DNA of 64,000 nt from positions 5,828,001 to 5,892,000 of the forward strand of contig NZ_CP160402.1 of assembly GCF_040730185.1 (NCBI RefSeq), in the 5' to 3' direction. A program made the translations under genes and the position numbers. Under the pieces are notes generated by a model. The model did not search any database. It had not been told where the DNA came from and was given only the letters and a program-made list of their open reading frames with translations. Below, piece after piece: positions 25,827 to 35,388 of this stretch (positions are counted from its first letter, which is position 1; every line of letters begins with the position of its first letter). This DNA comes from Streptomyces sp. Je 1-332. Lineage in GTDB: Bacteria > Actinomycetota > Actinomycetes > Streptomycetales > Streptomycetaceae.

Positions 25827-25860
25827 AAAGAGCCGGCCCCCCGAGGGGGACCGGCTCTTT
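25827..25860. terminator. terminator between thiL and rpmB
   Basis: AAAGAGCCGG (25827-25836) pairs with CCGGCTCTTT (25851-25860), with an inner CCCC/GGGG after one mismatch. A-rich and T-rich flanks on both sides make it a good bidirectional terminator for the convergent thiL and rpmB genes. Confidence 0.9.
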
Positions 25861-25890
25861 CAGCAACCAGCTAGGTGGCCGCGCTTAGCG

Positions 25891-26076
25891 TCAGCGCGAG
25901 ACCTTGCCGGCCTTGATGCACGAGGTGCAGGCGTTGAGCCGCTTCGGCGTCCCGCTGACCACGGCACGAACGCGCTGGATGTTCGGGTTCCAGCGACGGG
26001 ACGTACGGCGGTGAGAGTGCGAGATGTTGTTGCCGAAGCTCGGCCCCTTGCCGCAGACGTCGCAGTTGGCAGCCAC
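25891..26076 (-). CDS. rpmB: 50S ribosomal protein L28
   Basis: This 61-residue L28 (begins MAANCDVCGKGPSFGNNISH) carries two CxxC pairs (CDVC and CTSC), the zinc-binding form. Streptomyces often encode a second, zinc-free L28 under Zur control elsewhere; that cannot be checked here. It stands alone on the minus strand with a terminator 30 bases downstream and diverges from the FakA-like gene. Confidence 0.97.
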   Translation of the reverse strand: MAANCDVCGKGPSFGNNISHSHRRTSRRWNPNIQRVRAVVSGTPKRLNACTSCIKAGKVSR

Positions 26077-26315
26077 GGGTCACTCCAAGACTTCAGATGC
26101 ACTTACGGTTAATCCCGGCATGCCGGGATCAGTGCAATGATCGTGGGTGGCGTTGCCAGGAGGAATGGCCCGATGGGTATCGGGCAACCGGAGCAGCATA
26201 CAACGACTGCTTCGATAGAACGAAACTACCATGTCTCGCCCCGGCCCCGCCCCGGGCCTTTCGCCCTTTCCGGTCTACGCTGCGTCCATTCCGGATGCCC
26301 TTAGGAGGCGAGCAG

Positions 26316-27989
26316 GTGCCGCAGAACCTCGACGCCGTCGCGGTGCGCGCCTGGTGCGGCCTCGCTCTGGACGCCCTGGGGCGGGCCCGCGAGGAGATCG
26401 ACGCGATCAACGTCTATCCGGTCGCGGACGGGGACACCGGAACGAACCTCTACCTGACCGTGGAATCGGCCTCCCAGGCGGTCGACGCCGTCTTCACGGG
26501 CCTGGAGCCGACCCGCCCCTCGCTCGCCGAGGCCGTGCGGGCGATGGCGCACGGAGCGCTGATCGGGGCCCGCGGGAACTCGGGCACGATCCTCTCCCAG
26601 CTGCTGCGGGGGATGGCTCAGGTCCTGGGCGCCGACCGTGACACTGGTCACGCCGACAGCGGGGCGCTCGCGCTCGCGCTGCGCCGTGCCGCCGAGTCGG
26701 GCTACCAGGCGGTGGCGCACCCCGTCGAGGGCACGGTCCTGACGGTGGCCGCCGCCGCTGCCGCCGCTGCCGAGGCGGCTTCCGCGGCTTCAGCGGCTGC
26801 CGGTGACTGCGGGGCGGTGGTGCGGGCGGCGTACGACGGTGCGTGCCGGGCGCTGGACGAGACGCCGGAGCAGCTCGCGGTGCTCGGCCGTGCGGGAGTG
26901 GTGGATGCCGGGGGGCGCGGGCTCGTGGCGGTGCTCGGGGCGCTCGTGGAGGCGCTGTCGGGCGAGACGGTGCTCCACCTGAAGGCGGGGGCGGGGTCGG
27001 GCGGATCGGGCGGCCACGCGCGCGTGGAGCCCATCGAGTGCCAGGACATCCCGGCCGACGCCACCGCCCCCGCCTTCGAGGTGATCTACCTCCTGGAGGC
27101 CGACGACTCCGCGGTGGCGAGGCTGCGGACACGGCTCGACGGACTCGGCGACTCCCTCGTCGTCGTCGGCGGTGACGGGCTGTGGAACGTCCACGTGCAC
27201 GTCGACGACGCGGGCGCCGCCGTCGAGGCGGGCGTGGAGGCCGGGCGGCCCCATCGCATCCGCATCACCCACTTCGGAGTGGGCGACGCACACACCGCGG
27301 GCGTCACCCCGCCGCCCCGGGAACGGGTGCAGCGCGGAATCGTCGCCGTCGTACCGGGGGAGGGGCTCGCCGGGCTCTACGCCGAGGCAGGTGCGACCAC
27401 CGTGCCCACGCGTCCCGGGGAGCCGCCCGCCAGCGGAGAACTCGTCGACGCGATCCGGCGGGCCCACGCGCGCGAGGTCGTGCTCCTGCCGAACGACGCC
27501 GAGCTGCGCCACACCGCCGCCGCGGCGGCGGAGCAGGCCCGTACCGAAGGGGTGCGGGTCGCGCTGATCCCGACCCGGTCCGCGGTCCAGGGCATCGCGG
27601 CGCTGGCCGTGCACGAGCCGGACCGCCGCTTCGACGAGGACGTCGTCGTGATGACCTCGGCGGCCAGCGCGACGCGGTACGCCGAACTGGCCGTCGCCGA
27701 GCGGCAGTCGTGGACGATGGCGGGCATCTGCCAGGCCGGGGACGTCCTCGGCCTGATCGACGGCGATGTCGCGTTGATCGGCGACGACACCACGCGCGCC
27801 GCGCGCTCCGTCCTCGACCGGATGCTGGCCGCGGGCGGCGAGATGGTCACGCTGGTGCTCGGCGACGACGTGCCGGACAGCCTCGGCGACGACCTGGAGA
27901 AGCATGTGCGCGAGCAGCATCTGGCGGTCGACACGGTGGTCTACCGCGGGGGACGCCAGTCGGCGCTGCTCCTGATCGGCGTGGAGTAA
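26316..27989 (+). CDS. DAK2-domain protein, FakA/YloV-like kinase subunit
   Basis: This 557-residue protein has an N-terminal DhaL/DAK2 nucleotide-binding domain (INVYPVADGDTGTNL, GARGNSGTILSQLLRG, VVDAGGRGLVAVL), a middle region and a C-terminal DAK1-like region (GGRQSALLLIGVE). This is the layout of FakA, the kinase half of bacterial fatty-acid kinase that phosphorylates fatty acids bound to FakB/DegV proteins. GTG at 26316 has AGGAGG seven bases upstream. It contains an Ala-rich stretch near residues 145-165. As in Bacillus (yloV-recG), recG follows directly. Confidence 0.88.
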   Translation: MPQNLDAVAVRAWCGLALDALGRAREEIDAINVYPVADGDTGTNLYLTVESASQAVDAVFTGLEPTRPSLAEAVRAMAHGALIGARGNSGTILSQLLRGMAQVLGADRDTGHADSGALALALRRAAESGYQAVAHPVEGTVLTVAAAAAAAAEAASAASAAAGDCGAVVRAAYDGACRALDETPEQLAVLGRAGVVDAGGRGLVAVLGALVEALSGETVLHLKAGAGSGGSGGHARVEPIECQDIPADATAPAFEVIYLLEADDSAVARLRTRLDGLGDSLVVVGGDGLWNVHVHVDDAGAAVEAGVEAGRPHRIRITHFGVGDAHTAGVTPPPRERVQRGIVAVVPGEGLAGLYAEAGATTVPTRPGEPPASGELVDAIRRAHAREVVLLPNDAELRHTAAAAAEQARTEGVRVALIPTRSAVQGIAALAVHEPDRRFDEDVVVMTSAASATRYAELAVAERQSWTMAGICQAGDVLGLIDGDVALIGDDTTRAARSVLDRMLAAGGEMVTLVLGDDVPDSLGDDLEKHVREQHLAVDTVVYRGGRQSALLLIGVE

Positions 27990-28059
27990 TCCTGCCGTCG
28001 GCGTTGCTGGGCAGCGGATTCCGGGGACGTACGCCGAATTGTCAGTGGCGTGGTGTGCA

Positions 28060-30252
28060 ATGGATCTCGTGCCCGCGCTCGAAGAACCCCTGAAGAAAGT
28101 GGTCGGTCCCGCCACCGCGAAGGTGATGGCCGAGCACCTGGACCTGCACACGGTCGGCGATTTGCTGCACCACTACCCACGGAGGTACGCGGAGCGGGGC
28201 GAGCTCACCCGCCTCGCCGACCTGCCGTTGGACGAGCACGTCACGGTGGTCGCCCAGGTCGCGACGGCGCGCATCCTCACGTTCAACGGCGGCAGGGGCC
28301 AGCGCCTCGAAGTGACGATCACCGACGGCAGCGGCCAGCTCCAGCTGGTCTTCTTCGGCCGGGGCATCCACAAGCCGCACAAGGACCTGCTGCCGGGCAC
28401 GCGCGCGATGTTCGCGGGCAAGGCGTCCGTCTTCAACCGCAAGATGCAGCTCGCCCACCCGGCGTACGAACTGCTCAAGGGCGACGCCGACGACGCGGTC
28501 GACTCCTGGGCAGGCGCACTCATCCCGATCTATCCGGCCACGGCCAAGCTGGAGTCCTGGAAGATCGCCAAGTCCGTCGACGCGGTCCTGCCCAGCGCCC
28601 AGGAGGCAGTCGACCCGCTGCCGCCGAGCCTGCGCGACGGCCGGGGCCTGATCCCGCTCCCCGAAGCGCTCCTGAAGATCCACCGCCCGCAGACCAAGGC
28701 GGACATCGAATCCGCCCGCGACCGCCTGAAGTGGGACGAGGCCTTCGTCCTCCAGGTAGCCCTGGCCCGCCGGAGGTACGCGGACGCGCAACTCCCCGCG
28801 ACAGCCCGCCGCCCCCGCGAGGGCGGCCTGCTCGACGCCTTCGACGCCAAGCTGCCCTTCACCCTCACCGACGGCCAGCAGAAGGTCTCCAAGGAGATCT
28901 TCGACGACCTGGCAACCGAACACCCGATGCACCGCCTGCTCCAGGGCGAGGTGGGCAGCGGGAAGACGATGGTCGCCCTGCGCGCCATGCTCGCCGTCGT
29001 GGACGCGGGCGGGCAGGCCGCGATGCTCGCGCCCACCGAAGTCCTCGCCCAGCAGCACCACCGCTCGATCACCGAGATGATGGGCGAACTCGCCGAGGGC
29101 GGCATGCTCGGCGGCTCCGACCAAGGCACCAAGGTCACACTGCTCACCGGCTCCATGGGGGTGGCGGGGCGGCGTCAGGCCCTGCTCGACCTGGTGACAG
29201 GCGAGGCCGGGATCGTCATCGGCACGCACGCGCTGATCGAGGACAAGGTCCAGTTCCACGACCTGGGCCTGGTCGTCGTCGACGAACAGCACCGCTTCGG
29301 GGTCGAGCAGCGCGACGCTTTGCGCGGCAAGGGCAAGCAGCCCCCGCACCTCCTCGTCATGACGGCCACGCCCATTCCGCGCACGGTGGCGATGACCGTC
29401 TTCGGTGATCTGGAGACCTCGGTCCTCGACCAGCTCCCCGCCGGCCGGTCGCCCATCGCAAGCCATGTCGTCCCGGCCGAGGACAAGCCGCACTTCCTGG
29501 CGCGCGCGTGGGAGCGCGTGCGCGAGGAGGTCGAGAACGGCCACCAGGCGTACGTGGTCTGCCCCCGGATCGGCGATGAGGACGACGACCCGAAGAAGGC
29601 CAAGAAGAAGGCCGAGGAGGAGGCCACCGCCGAGAAGCGGCCCCCGCTCGCCGTCATCGAGGTCGCCGAGCAGCTCGCCCGCGGACCGCTGAGCGGCCTC
29701 AGGGTGGAGGTCCTGCACGGCCGCATGCAGCCGGACGACAAGGACGCGGTGATGCGGCGCTTCGCCGCGGGCGAGACCCAGGTCCTGGTCGCGACGACGG
29801 TCATCGAGGTCGGCGTGAACGTCCCGAACGCCACCGCGATGGTGATCATGGACGCCGACCGCTTCGGCGTATCGCAACTGCACCAGCTGCGCGGCCGCGT
29901 CGGCCGTGGCTCGGCCCCCGGCCTCTGCCTCCTGGTCACCGAGATGCCCGAGGCGAGCCCCGCCCGCGGGCGCCTCGGGGCCGTGGCCGCCACGCTCGAC
30001 GGCTTCGAGCTCTCCCGGATCGACCTGGAGCAGCGCCGCGAGGGCGACGTCCTCGGCCAGGCCCAGTCCGGTGTCCGCTCCAGCCTGCGCATGCTCGCCG
30101 TCATCGAGGACGAGGAGATCATCGCCGAGGCCCGCGAGGAGGCCGTCGCGGTGGTCGCCGCCGACCCGGAACTGGAGCACCTGCCGGAGCTGCGCACCGC
30201 CCTGGACGCCCTCCTGGACGACGAGCGCGAGCAGTACCTCGACAAGGGCTGA
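28060..30252 (+). CDS. recG: ATP-dependent DNA helicase RecG
   Basis: This 730-residue superfamily-2 helicase reverses stalled replication forks and processes recombination intermediates. The wedge/OB domain is N-terminal. Motif I is GEVGSGKTMVALRA (about residues 297-310), the DEQH box is VVVDEQHRFGVEQRD (about 404-418), motif III is MTATPIPRT, and motif VI lies in QLHQLRGRVGRG. An unusual charged insert rich in Lys/Glu (DDDPKKAKKKAEEEAT) sits in the second helicase domain. ATG at 28060 is chosen; GTG at 28069 is possible. Confidence 0.96.
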   Translation: MDLVPALEEPLKKVVGPATAKVMAEHLDLHTVGDLLHHYPRRYAERGELTRLADLPLDEHVTVVAQVATARILTFNGGRGQRLEVTITDGSGQLQLVFFGRGIHKPHKDLLPGTRAMFAGKASVFNRKMQLAHPAYELLKGDADDAVDSWAGALIPIYPATAKLESWKIAKSVDAVLPSAQEAVDPLPPSLRDGRGLIPLPEALLKIHRPQTKADIESARDRLKWDEAFVLQVALARRRYADAQLPATARRPREGGLLDAFDAKLPFTLTDGQQKVSKEIFDDLATEHPMHRLLQGEVGSGKTMVALRAMLAVVDAGGQAAMLAPTEVLAQQHHRSITEMMGELAEGGMLGGSDQGTKVTLLTGSMGVAGRRQALLDLVTGEAGIVIGTHALIEDKVQFHDLGLVVVDEQHRFGVEQRDALRGKGKQPPHLLVMTATPIPRTVAMTVFGDLETSVLDQLPAGRSPIASHVVPAEDKPHFLARAWERVREEVENGHQAYVVCPRIGDEDDDPKKAKKKAEEEATAEKRPPLAVIEVAEQLARGPLSGLRVEVLHGRMQPDDKDAVMRRFAAGETQVLVATTVIEVGVNVPNATAMVIMDADRFGVSQLHQLRGRVGRGSAPGLCLLVTEMPEASPARGRLGAVAATLDGFELSRIDLEQRREGDVLGQAQSGVRSSLRMLAVIEDEEIIAEAREEAVAVVAADPELEHLPELRTALDALLDDEREQYLDKG

Positions 30253-30322
30253 CAGGCGGCGCGGGCACCCGGGCTGAGAGACTGGGACCGGACCACCCGT
30301 ACGTACACCGACAAGGACTCAG

Positions 30323-30916
30323 ATGACCCGCGTGATCGCCGGTGTGGCCGGCGGACGTCGCCTCGCCGTCCCGCCAGGGAACGGCACACGGCCCACGACC
30401 GACCGCGCACGCGAGGGCCTGTTCTCCACCTGGCAGGCCCTGCAGGGCACGCTGGACGGCGCACGCGTCCTCGACCTGTACGCCGGATCCGGTGCCATCG
30501 GTCTCGAAGCGCTCTCGCGCGGGGCGGGCCACGCCCTGCTCGTCGAGGCCGACGCCCGCGCGGTGCGCACCGTCCGGGAGAACGTGAAGTCGATCGGTCT
30601 GCCCGGCGCCGAGGTCAGGGCGGGCAAAGCGACCCAGATCATCCAGAGCGGCGCCCCCACGACCCCGTACGACCTGGTCTTCCTCGATCCTCCGTACGTC
30701 GACACCGATGACGATCTTCGCGAGATCCTGCTCACACTCCGCGCCGGGGGCTGGCTCACGGACGATGCGCTCGTCACCGTTGAACGTAGTACCAGAGGCG
30801 GAGAATTCGGCTGGCCCGACGGCTTCGAAGCACTGAGGTCCCGTCGCTACGGCGAAAGCACGTTTTGGTACGGTCGCGCCGCCTCTACGTGCGACGACTC
30901 AGTGATCGCGCCATGA
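30323..30916 (+). CDS. rsmD: 16S rRNA (guanine966-N2)-methyltransferase RsmD
   Basis: This 197-residue SAM-dependent enzyme methylates G966 of 16S rRNA. It begins MTRVIAGVAGGRRLAVP, with the SAM loop VLDLYAGSGAIGLEALSRG and the catalytic YDLVFLDPPYVD. Its stop overlaps an ATG (ATGA) at 30913 at the front of coaD, the usual rsmD-coaD pairing. Confidence 0.96.
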   Translation: MTRVIAGVAGGRRLAVPPGNGTRPTTDRAREGLFSTWQALQGTLDGARVLDLYAGSGAIGLEALSRGAGHALLVEADARAVRTVRENVKSIGLPGAEVRAGKATQIIQSGAPTTPYDLVFLDPPYVDTDDDLREILLTLRAGGWLTDDALVTVERSTRGGEFGWPDGFEALRSRRYGESTFWYGRAASTCDDSVIAP

Positions 30917-30942
30917 CCGGACCGGAGAGCGAGGGACTCACG

Positions 30943-31422
30943 TTGCGCCGCGCCGTCTGTCCGGGGTCGTTCGACCCCATCACCAACGGACACCTCGACA
31001 TCATCGCCCGCGCCTCCAGGCTCTACGACGTGGTGCACGTCGCGGTGATGATCAATCAGTCGAAGAAGGGCCTGTTCACCGTCGACGAGCGGATCGAGCT
31101 GATCCGCGAGGTCACCGCCGACTTCGGGAACGTCGAGGTCGAGTCCTTCCACGGCCTTCTCGTCGACTTCTGCAAGCAGCGCGACATCCCGGCCATCGTC
31201 AAGGGCCTGCGGGCGGTCAGCGACTTCGACTACGAACTGCAGATGGCCCAGATGAACAACGGCCTCTCGGGCGTCGAGACCCTCTTCGTGCCCACCAACC
31301 CCACCTACAGCTTCCTCTCCTCCTCGCTGGTCAAGGAAGTGGCCGCCTGGGGCGGCGACGTCGCCCACCTGCTGCCGCCGGTGGTCCACGAGGCGCTGAC
31401 CGAGCGCATCGGCAAGAAGTGA
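30943..31422 (+). CDS. coaD: phosphopantetheine adenylyltransferase
   Basis: This enzyme catalyses the fourth step of coenzyme A synthesis, transfer of AMP to 4'-phosphopantetheine. The T/HxGH site is VCPGSFDPITNGHLDI near the N-terminus, and the C-terminal SSSLVKEVA segment is present. TTG at 30943 gives the usual 159 residues and has GAGGGA six bases upstream. ATG at 30913 would add ten residues and overlap rsmD by four bases. Both are possible; family length favours TTG. Confidence 0.95.
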   Translation: MRRAVCPGSFDPITNGHLDIIARASRLYDVVHVAVMINQSKKGLFTVDERIELIREVTADFGNVEVESFHGLLVDFCKQRDIPAIVKGLRAVSDFDYELQMAQMNNGLSGVETLFVPTNPTYSFLSSSLVKEVAAWGGDVAHLLPPVVHEALTERIGKK

Positions 31423-31532
31423 CGGCTCTCCGGACTAACTGACAGCCCGTCATCCGGTGTCCGACGGCCGCCGACTGGCCTTACAGTCGTGCCGTCCGTC
31501 TTCAACCAGCTGTAGAGAGTGGCGAGCACACG

Positions 31533-32600
31533 GTGGACGTGCAGAAGAAGATCGACGAGATCGTCGACGCGGTCGGCAGTGCCCGGTCCATGCCGATGTC
31601 GGCCTCGTGCGTGGTCAACCGCGCCGATCTCCTGTCGATGCTCGAAGAGGTGCGCCAGGCGCTGCCCGGCTCCCTCGCGCAGGCCCAGGAGCTCATCGGC
31701 GGCCGCGAGCAGCTGGTCGAGCAGGCCCGCCAGGAGGCGGACCGCATCATCGAGACGGCGCACGCCGAGCGCGGCTCGCTGATCTCCGACACGGAGGTCG
31801 CCCGCAGCTCCCAGGGCGAGGCCGAACGCATCCTCGCCGAGGCCCGGCAGGCCGCCGACGAGGTCCGCGTCGAGGCCGACGACTACGTGGACAGCAAGCT
31901 GGCCAACTTCGAGGTCGTCCTCACCAAGACCCTCGGCTCGGTCGGCCGAGGCCGCGAGAAGCTCCTCGGCACGGGCCCCGGCCTCGACGAGCAGGGTTAC
32001 GAGGACGAGGACGCCCCGCAGCGCAGCCACGACCCCGAGACGCTGCGCCGGGACGCGGACGCGTACGTCGACGCCAAGCTCGGCGCCTTCGAAGCCGTCC
32101 TCGCCAAGACCCTGGAGGCGGTCGGCCGCGGCCGCCAGACCCTGCACGGCCGTGCGCCCGCCGACGACCTCGCGGGCCTCGCCGAGGGCCTCGGATCCCA
32201 GGCGCACACCACGGACGCCGAGTACCTCGCGGGCCTCACCGACCCCACGGCGCCCACGGCTCCCGCCCCGGCAGCGGTCCCGCAGCCTCCCCAGGCGCCC
32301 CCGCAGATCCCCGCACAGCAGCCGTACGCCCCGCCGCAGCAGGAACCGGACCCGTACGCGTACCAGCAGCAGGACCAGTACGCCTACCAGCAGCAGTACG
32401 CCCAGCAGGACCCGTACGGCTACCAGCAGCAGGATCCGTACGGCTACCCGCAGCAGGGGTACGACCAGACCCAGCAGCAGGGATACGCGGAGCCGCAGCA
32501 GCAGCATCACCAGGCCCCCGGCGTCCTCGACGAGACCAGCCTCTTCGACACCGGCATGATCACGGCGGAGCAGCTGCGCCAGTACGAACAGGGCCGCTGA
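31533..32600 (+). CDS. SepIVA/DivIVA-like coiled-coil protein with Gln/Tyr-rich tail
   Basis: This 355-residue protein is the positional and sequence counterpart of mycobacterial SepIVA (Rv2927c), a septum-associated DivIVA-like factor. Residues ~20-200 are predicted coiled coil, with two related segments: YVDSKLANFEVVLTKTL and, about 65 residues later, YVDAKLGAFEAVLAKTL. Residues ~235-335 are low-complexity, with repeats such as PYAYQQQDQYAYQQQ. The end, FDTGMITAEQLRQYEQGR, is ordered again. GTG at 31533. Likely role is septation or polar growth; the Gln/Tyr tail resembles prion-like disordered regions. Confidence 0.85.
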   Translation: MDVQKKIDEIVDAVGSARSMPMSASCVVNRADLLSMLEEVRQALPGSLAQAQELIGGREQLVEQARQEADRIIETAHAERGSLISDTEVARSSQGEAERILAEARQAADEVRVEADDYVDSKLANFEVVLTKTLGSVGRGREKLLGTGPGLDEQGYEDEDAPQRSHDPETLRRDADAYVDAKLGAFEAVLAKTLEAVGRGRQTLHGRAPADDLAGLAEGLGSQAHTTDAEYLAGLTDPTAPTAPAPAAVPQPPQAPPQIPAQQPYAPPQQEPDPYAYQQQDQYAYQQQYAQQDPYGYQQQDPYGYPQQGYDQTQQQGYAEPQQQHHQAPGVLDETSLFDTGMITAEQLRQYEQGR

Positions 32601-32765
32601 CGCCCGGTCCGCGGTCCTCGCGGGACCGGATTGGGCCGTGAGCGAAAGGTCCAGTATCCTGGTTCTTCGGTCGCGCGTACGTCCGCGATCCAGGCTGCCC
32701 GGCTGACGAGCGAAGCTCGTTTTGGGCGGCCCTTGAACTTCCAGGATTCGAAAGCAGGAAACGCC

Positions 32766-33407
32766 CTGAGTGCTCGCCTTGACCACCGAAACCCACTCGT
32801 GTTCGACACACACGAGCTGGGTCGGCGTCCCGGTGCGCAGCAGCGGCTGACTCGTTCCGTCGAGGCGCCCGGTTCGCCGGTCCTCGGCATCGAAGGGGTC
32901 ATCGGAGTGCCGGTAGGCGCTCCGGTCGAGCTGGAGATCCGTCTTGAGTCGGTCATGGAAGGGGTGCTTGTCACAGGCACCGCCCGTGCGTCGGCCGAGG
33001 GGGAGTGCGTAAGGTGTCTGGAGCCGCTGAAGCTTGAGGTGGAAGCGGAATTCCAGGAGATGTTCTCGTACCCTGACGCCGACGACCGGGGCCGCGCAGC
33101 GGAACCGGCCGACGACGCCGAGGACGACGAGGACACGCTCTATCTCGAGGACGGCTTGTTCGACCTCGAGCCCGTGCTGCGTGACGCGGTAGTGCTCGCA
33201 CTGCCGATGCAGCCGGTGTGCCGGGACGACTGTCCGGGCCTGTGTTCCCAGTGCGGAGCACGGCTCGCGGACGACCCGGAGCACCACCATGACGCCGTCG
33301 ACATTCGTTGGGCGGCATTGCAGGGACTCGCCGGGACCATCCAGGACGGCGAGAAGGACGACGTGAGCGGCGCCGAAGCCGGCGTCGACGAGAAGCAGGA
33401 GAAGTAG
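32766..33407 (+). CDS. DUF177 (YceD-like) protein, start uncertain
   Basis: This DUF177 family protein is the usual companion of rpmF and is linked to 23S rRNA or ribosome assembly. It has [18 protein letters not shown] at the front, the cysteine pair region [10 protein letters not shown], and [16 protein letters not shown], a probable zinc site, near the end. Where other Streptomyces start (MALNARLDHRN, from memory) this sequence has AAC-GCC-CTG. The best start in frame is CTG at 32766 with AGGA six bases upstream, or GTG at 32799, which would lose conserved residues. From CTG it is 213 residues. rpmF begins two bases after the stop. Confidence 0.88.
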   Translation: MSARLDHRNPLVFDTHELGRRPGAQQRLTRSVEAPGSPVLGIEGVIGVPVGAPVELEIRLESVMEGVLVTGTARASAEGECVRCLEPLKLEVEAEFQEMFSYPDADDRGRAAEPADDAEDDEDTLYLEDGLFDLEPVLRDAVVLALPMQPVCRDDCPGLCSQCGARLADDPEHHHDAVDIRWAALQGLAGTIQDGEKDDVSGAEAGVDEKQEK

Positions 33408-33409
33408 CC

Positions 33410-33583
33410 GTGGCTGTTCCGAAGCGGAAGATGTCGCGCAGCAACACGCGCCACCGCCGGTCGCAGTGGAAGGCTGCGGTCCCCACCCTGGTTTCGTGTG
33501 AGCGTTGCCAGGAGCCGAAGCTCCAGCACATCGCGTGCCCGAGCTGCGGCACGTACAACAAGCGCCAGGTCCTCGAGGTCTGA
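33410..33583 (+). CDS. rpmF: 50S ribosomal protein L32
   Basis: This 57-residue L32 (begins [20 protein letters not shown]) has the zinc-ribbon pairs CERC and CPSC. GTG at 33410 lies two bases after the DUF177 stop. The order DUF177-rpmF-rnc-mutM is the conserved actinobacterial arrangement. Confidence 0.97.
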   Translation: MAVPKRKMSRSNTRHRRSQWKAAVPTLVSCERCQEPKLQHIACPSCGTYNKRQVLEV

Positions 33584-33602
33584 GCGGCTGGTGAGAGGCA
33601 CC

Positions 33603-34415
33603 GTGTCTAGCCACAAGATGGCGGAAGACGCCCACGCTGAAAAGGCTGCAAACGCCAAGAAGCAGGCGGAAAACACGGCCTCGTCCCACACGCTTTTGGA
33701 AGGGCGGCTCGGGTACGAACTCGAGTCCGCCCTTCTGGTGCGTGCACTGACCCACCGTTCGTACGCGTACGAGAACGGCGGCCTGCCGACGAATGAGCGG
33801 CTCGAGTTCCTCGGGGACTCGGTGCTCGGTCTCGTCGTCACGGACACGCTCTATCGCACCCACCCCGACCTGCCCGAAGGCCAGCTGGCCAAGTTGCGGG
33901 CCGCGGTGGTCAATTCGCGTGCGCTGGCGGAGGTCAGTCGTGGCCTAGAACTCGGCTCCTTCATCCGGCTCGGCCGGGGCGAAGAGGGTACGGGTGGCCG
34001 GGACAAGGCTTCCATCCTCGCCGACACCCTTGAAGCGGTGATCGGCGCGGTCTATCTGGACCAGGGTCTGGACGCGGCGGGCGAGCTGGTGCACCGGCTC
34101 TTCGACCCGCTGATCGAGAAGTCCTCGAACCTGGGAGCGGGCCTGGACTGGAAAACCAGCCTCCAGGAGCTCACCGCCACCGAGAGCCTCGGCGTTCCCG
34201 AGTATCTCGTCACGGAGAGCGGCCCGGACCACGAGAAGACCTTTACTGCTGCCGCCCGCGTCGGAGGCGTCTCGTACGGCACCGGCACCGGCCGCAGCAA
34301 GAAGGAAGCGGAGCAGCAGGCCGCGGAGTCCGCGTGGCGCGAGATTCGCTCCGCTGCGGATGAGCGAATCGCTGCCGCGAAGGCTGAGGGAGTCTCCGAA
34401 GCTCCGTCCGCCTGA
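33603..34415 (+). CDS. rnc: ribonuclease III
   Basis: This 270-residue double-strand-specific endoribonuclease has the signature [16 protein letters not shown], the second catalytic cluster around [20 protein letters not shown], and a C-terminal double-stranded-RNA-binding domain ([16 protein letters not shown] to [13 protein letters not shown]). In S. coelicolor this gene is absB, needed for antibiotic production through global RNA processing. GTG at 33603 has GAGAGG just upstream; GTG at 33591 is the alternative. It has a ~30-residue charged N-terminal extension before the RNase III fold. Confidence 0.96.
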   Translation: MSSHKMAEDAHAEKAANAKKQAENTASSHTLLEGRLGYELESALLVRALTHRSYAYENGGLPTNERLEFLGDSVLGLVVTDTLYRTHPDLPEGQLAKLRAAVVNSRALAEVSRGLELGSFIRLGRGEEGTGGRDKASILADTLEAVIGAVYLDQGLDAAGELVHRLFDPLIEKSSNLGAGLDWKTSLQELTATESLGVPEYLVTESGPDHEKTFTAAARVGGVSYGTGTGRSKKEAEQQAAESAWREIRSAADERIAAAKAEGVSEAPSA

Positions 34416-34430
34416 CGACGCTTTACTGTT

Positions 34431-34472
34431 GGTGCCGGTTGCCCTGTCGGGTGGCCGGCACCAGCTTTTTTG
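34431..34472 (+). terminator. classical intrinsic terminator after rnc
   Basis: TGGTGCCGG (34431-34439) pairs with CCGGCACCA (34456-34464), and the stem continues through wobble pairs and CCC/GGG to a TGTC loop. It is followed by GCTTTTTT. This is the best U-tract terminator in the window and lies 15 bases after the rnc stop, so mutM probably has its own promoter or relies on read-through. Confidence 0.93.
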
Positions 34473-34524
34473 CCGCTTCGCGGCATTTTCCCCCCACCCA
34501 CCCGACTGCCCCGGAGTAACCCCC

Positions 34525-35388
34525 ATGCCTGAGCTGCCTGAGGTCGAAGTGGTCCGGCGTGGACTAGAGCGCTGGGTGGCTCATCGGACCGTCGCCGCCG
34601 TCGAGGTGCTGCATCCGCGCTCCGTACGGCGGCATCTCGCGGGCGGTGACGACTTCGGGCTCCGCCTCAGGGGCCACCGGGTCGGCACGGCGATGCGGCG
34701 GGGGAAGTATCTGTGGCTGCCCCTTGAGGACAGTGGCACCTCGATCCTCGCCCACCTCGGGATGAGCGGGCAGCTGCTCGTCCAGCCCCAAGAGGCGCCC
34801 GACGAGAAGCACTTGAGGATCCGGATGCGGTTCGACGACGCGCTCGGCACCGAACTCCGCTTCGTCGACCAGCGCACCTTCGGCGGTCTGTCGCTGCACG
34901 CGAACACCCCGGACGGGCTGCCCGACGTCATCGCGCACATCGCACGCGACCCGCTGGACGAGCTCTTCGACGACGCGGCCTTCCACACCGCGCTGCGCCG
35001 CCGTCGTACGACGATCAAACGTGCCCTGCTCGACCAATCGTTGATCAGCGGTGTCGGCAACATCTATGCGGATGAGGCCCTTTGGCGCTCGAAGCTGCAC
35101 TACGAGCGGCCCACGGCCACGTTCACACGCCCGCGTACGGCCGAACTCCTGGGCCACGTACGGGATGTGATGAACGCGGCGCTCGCCGTCGGCGGCACGA
35201 GTTTCGACAGCCTGTACGTGAACGTGAACGGCGAATCCGGGTACTTCGAGCGGTCGCTCGACGCCTACGGACGTGAGGACGAGCCCTGCCGCCGCTGCGG
35301 GACGCCGATGCGCCGGCGCCCCTGGATGAACCGCTCCAGCTACTTCTGCCCGCGCTGTCAGCGGCCGCCGGCCGCCCCGCTGTCGTAG
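34525..35388 (+). CDS. mutM: formamidopyrimidine-DNA glycosylase
   Basis: This 287-residue base-excision repair enzyme removes 8-oxoguanine and formamidopyrimidines. It begins with the catalytic MPELPEVE (Pro2 and Glu3), has [18 protein letters not shown] in the helix-two-turn-helix, and ends with a zinc finger ([19 protein letters not shown] to CPRCQ). ATG at 34525 must be the start because Pro2 is the nucleophile. GGAG lies upstream. The 3' end overlaps the convergent HxlR gene by 31 bases. Confidence 0.97.
   Translation: MPELPEVEVVRRGLERWVAHRTVAAVEVLHPRSVRRHLAGGDDFGLRLRGHRVGTAMRRGKYLWLPLEDSGTSILAHLGMSGQLLVQPQEAPDEKHLRIRMRFDDALGTELRFVDQRTFGGLSLHANTPDGLPDVIAHIARDPLDELFDDAAFHTALRRRRTTIKRALLDQSLISGVGNIYADEALWRSKLHYERPTATFTRPRTAELLGHVRDVMNAALAVGGTSFDSLYVNVNGESGYFERSLDAYGREDEPCRRCGTPMRRRPWMNRSSYFCPRCQRPPAAPLS

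Noticed and set aside
31305..33863. 852-codon minus-strand frame opposite coaD to rnc
   Set aside because: No recognisable domain; it overlaps five well-supported plus-strand genes.
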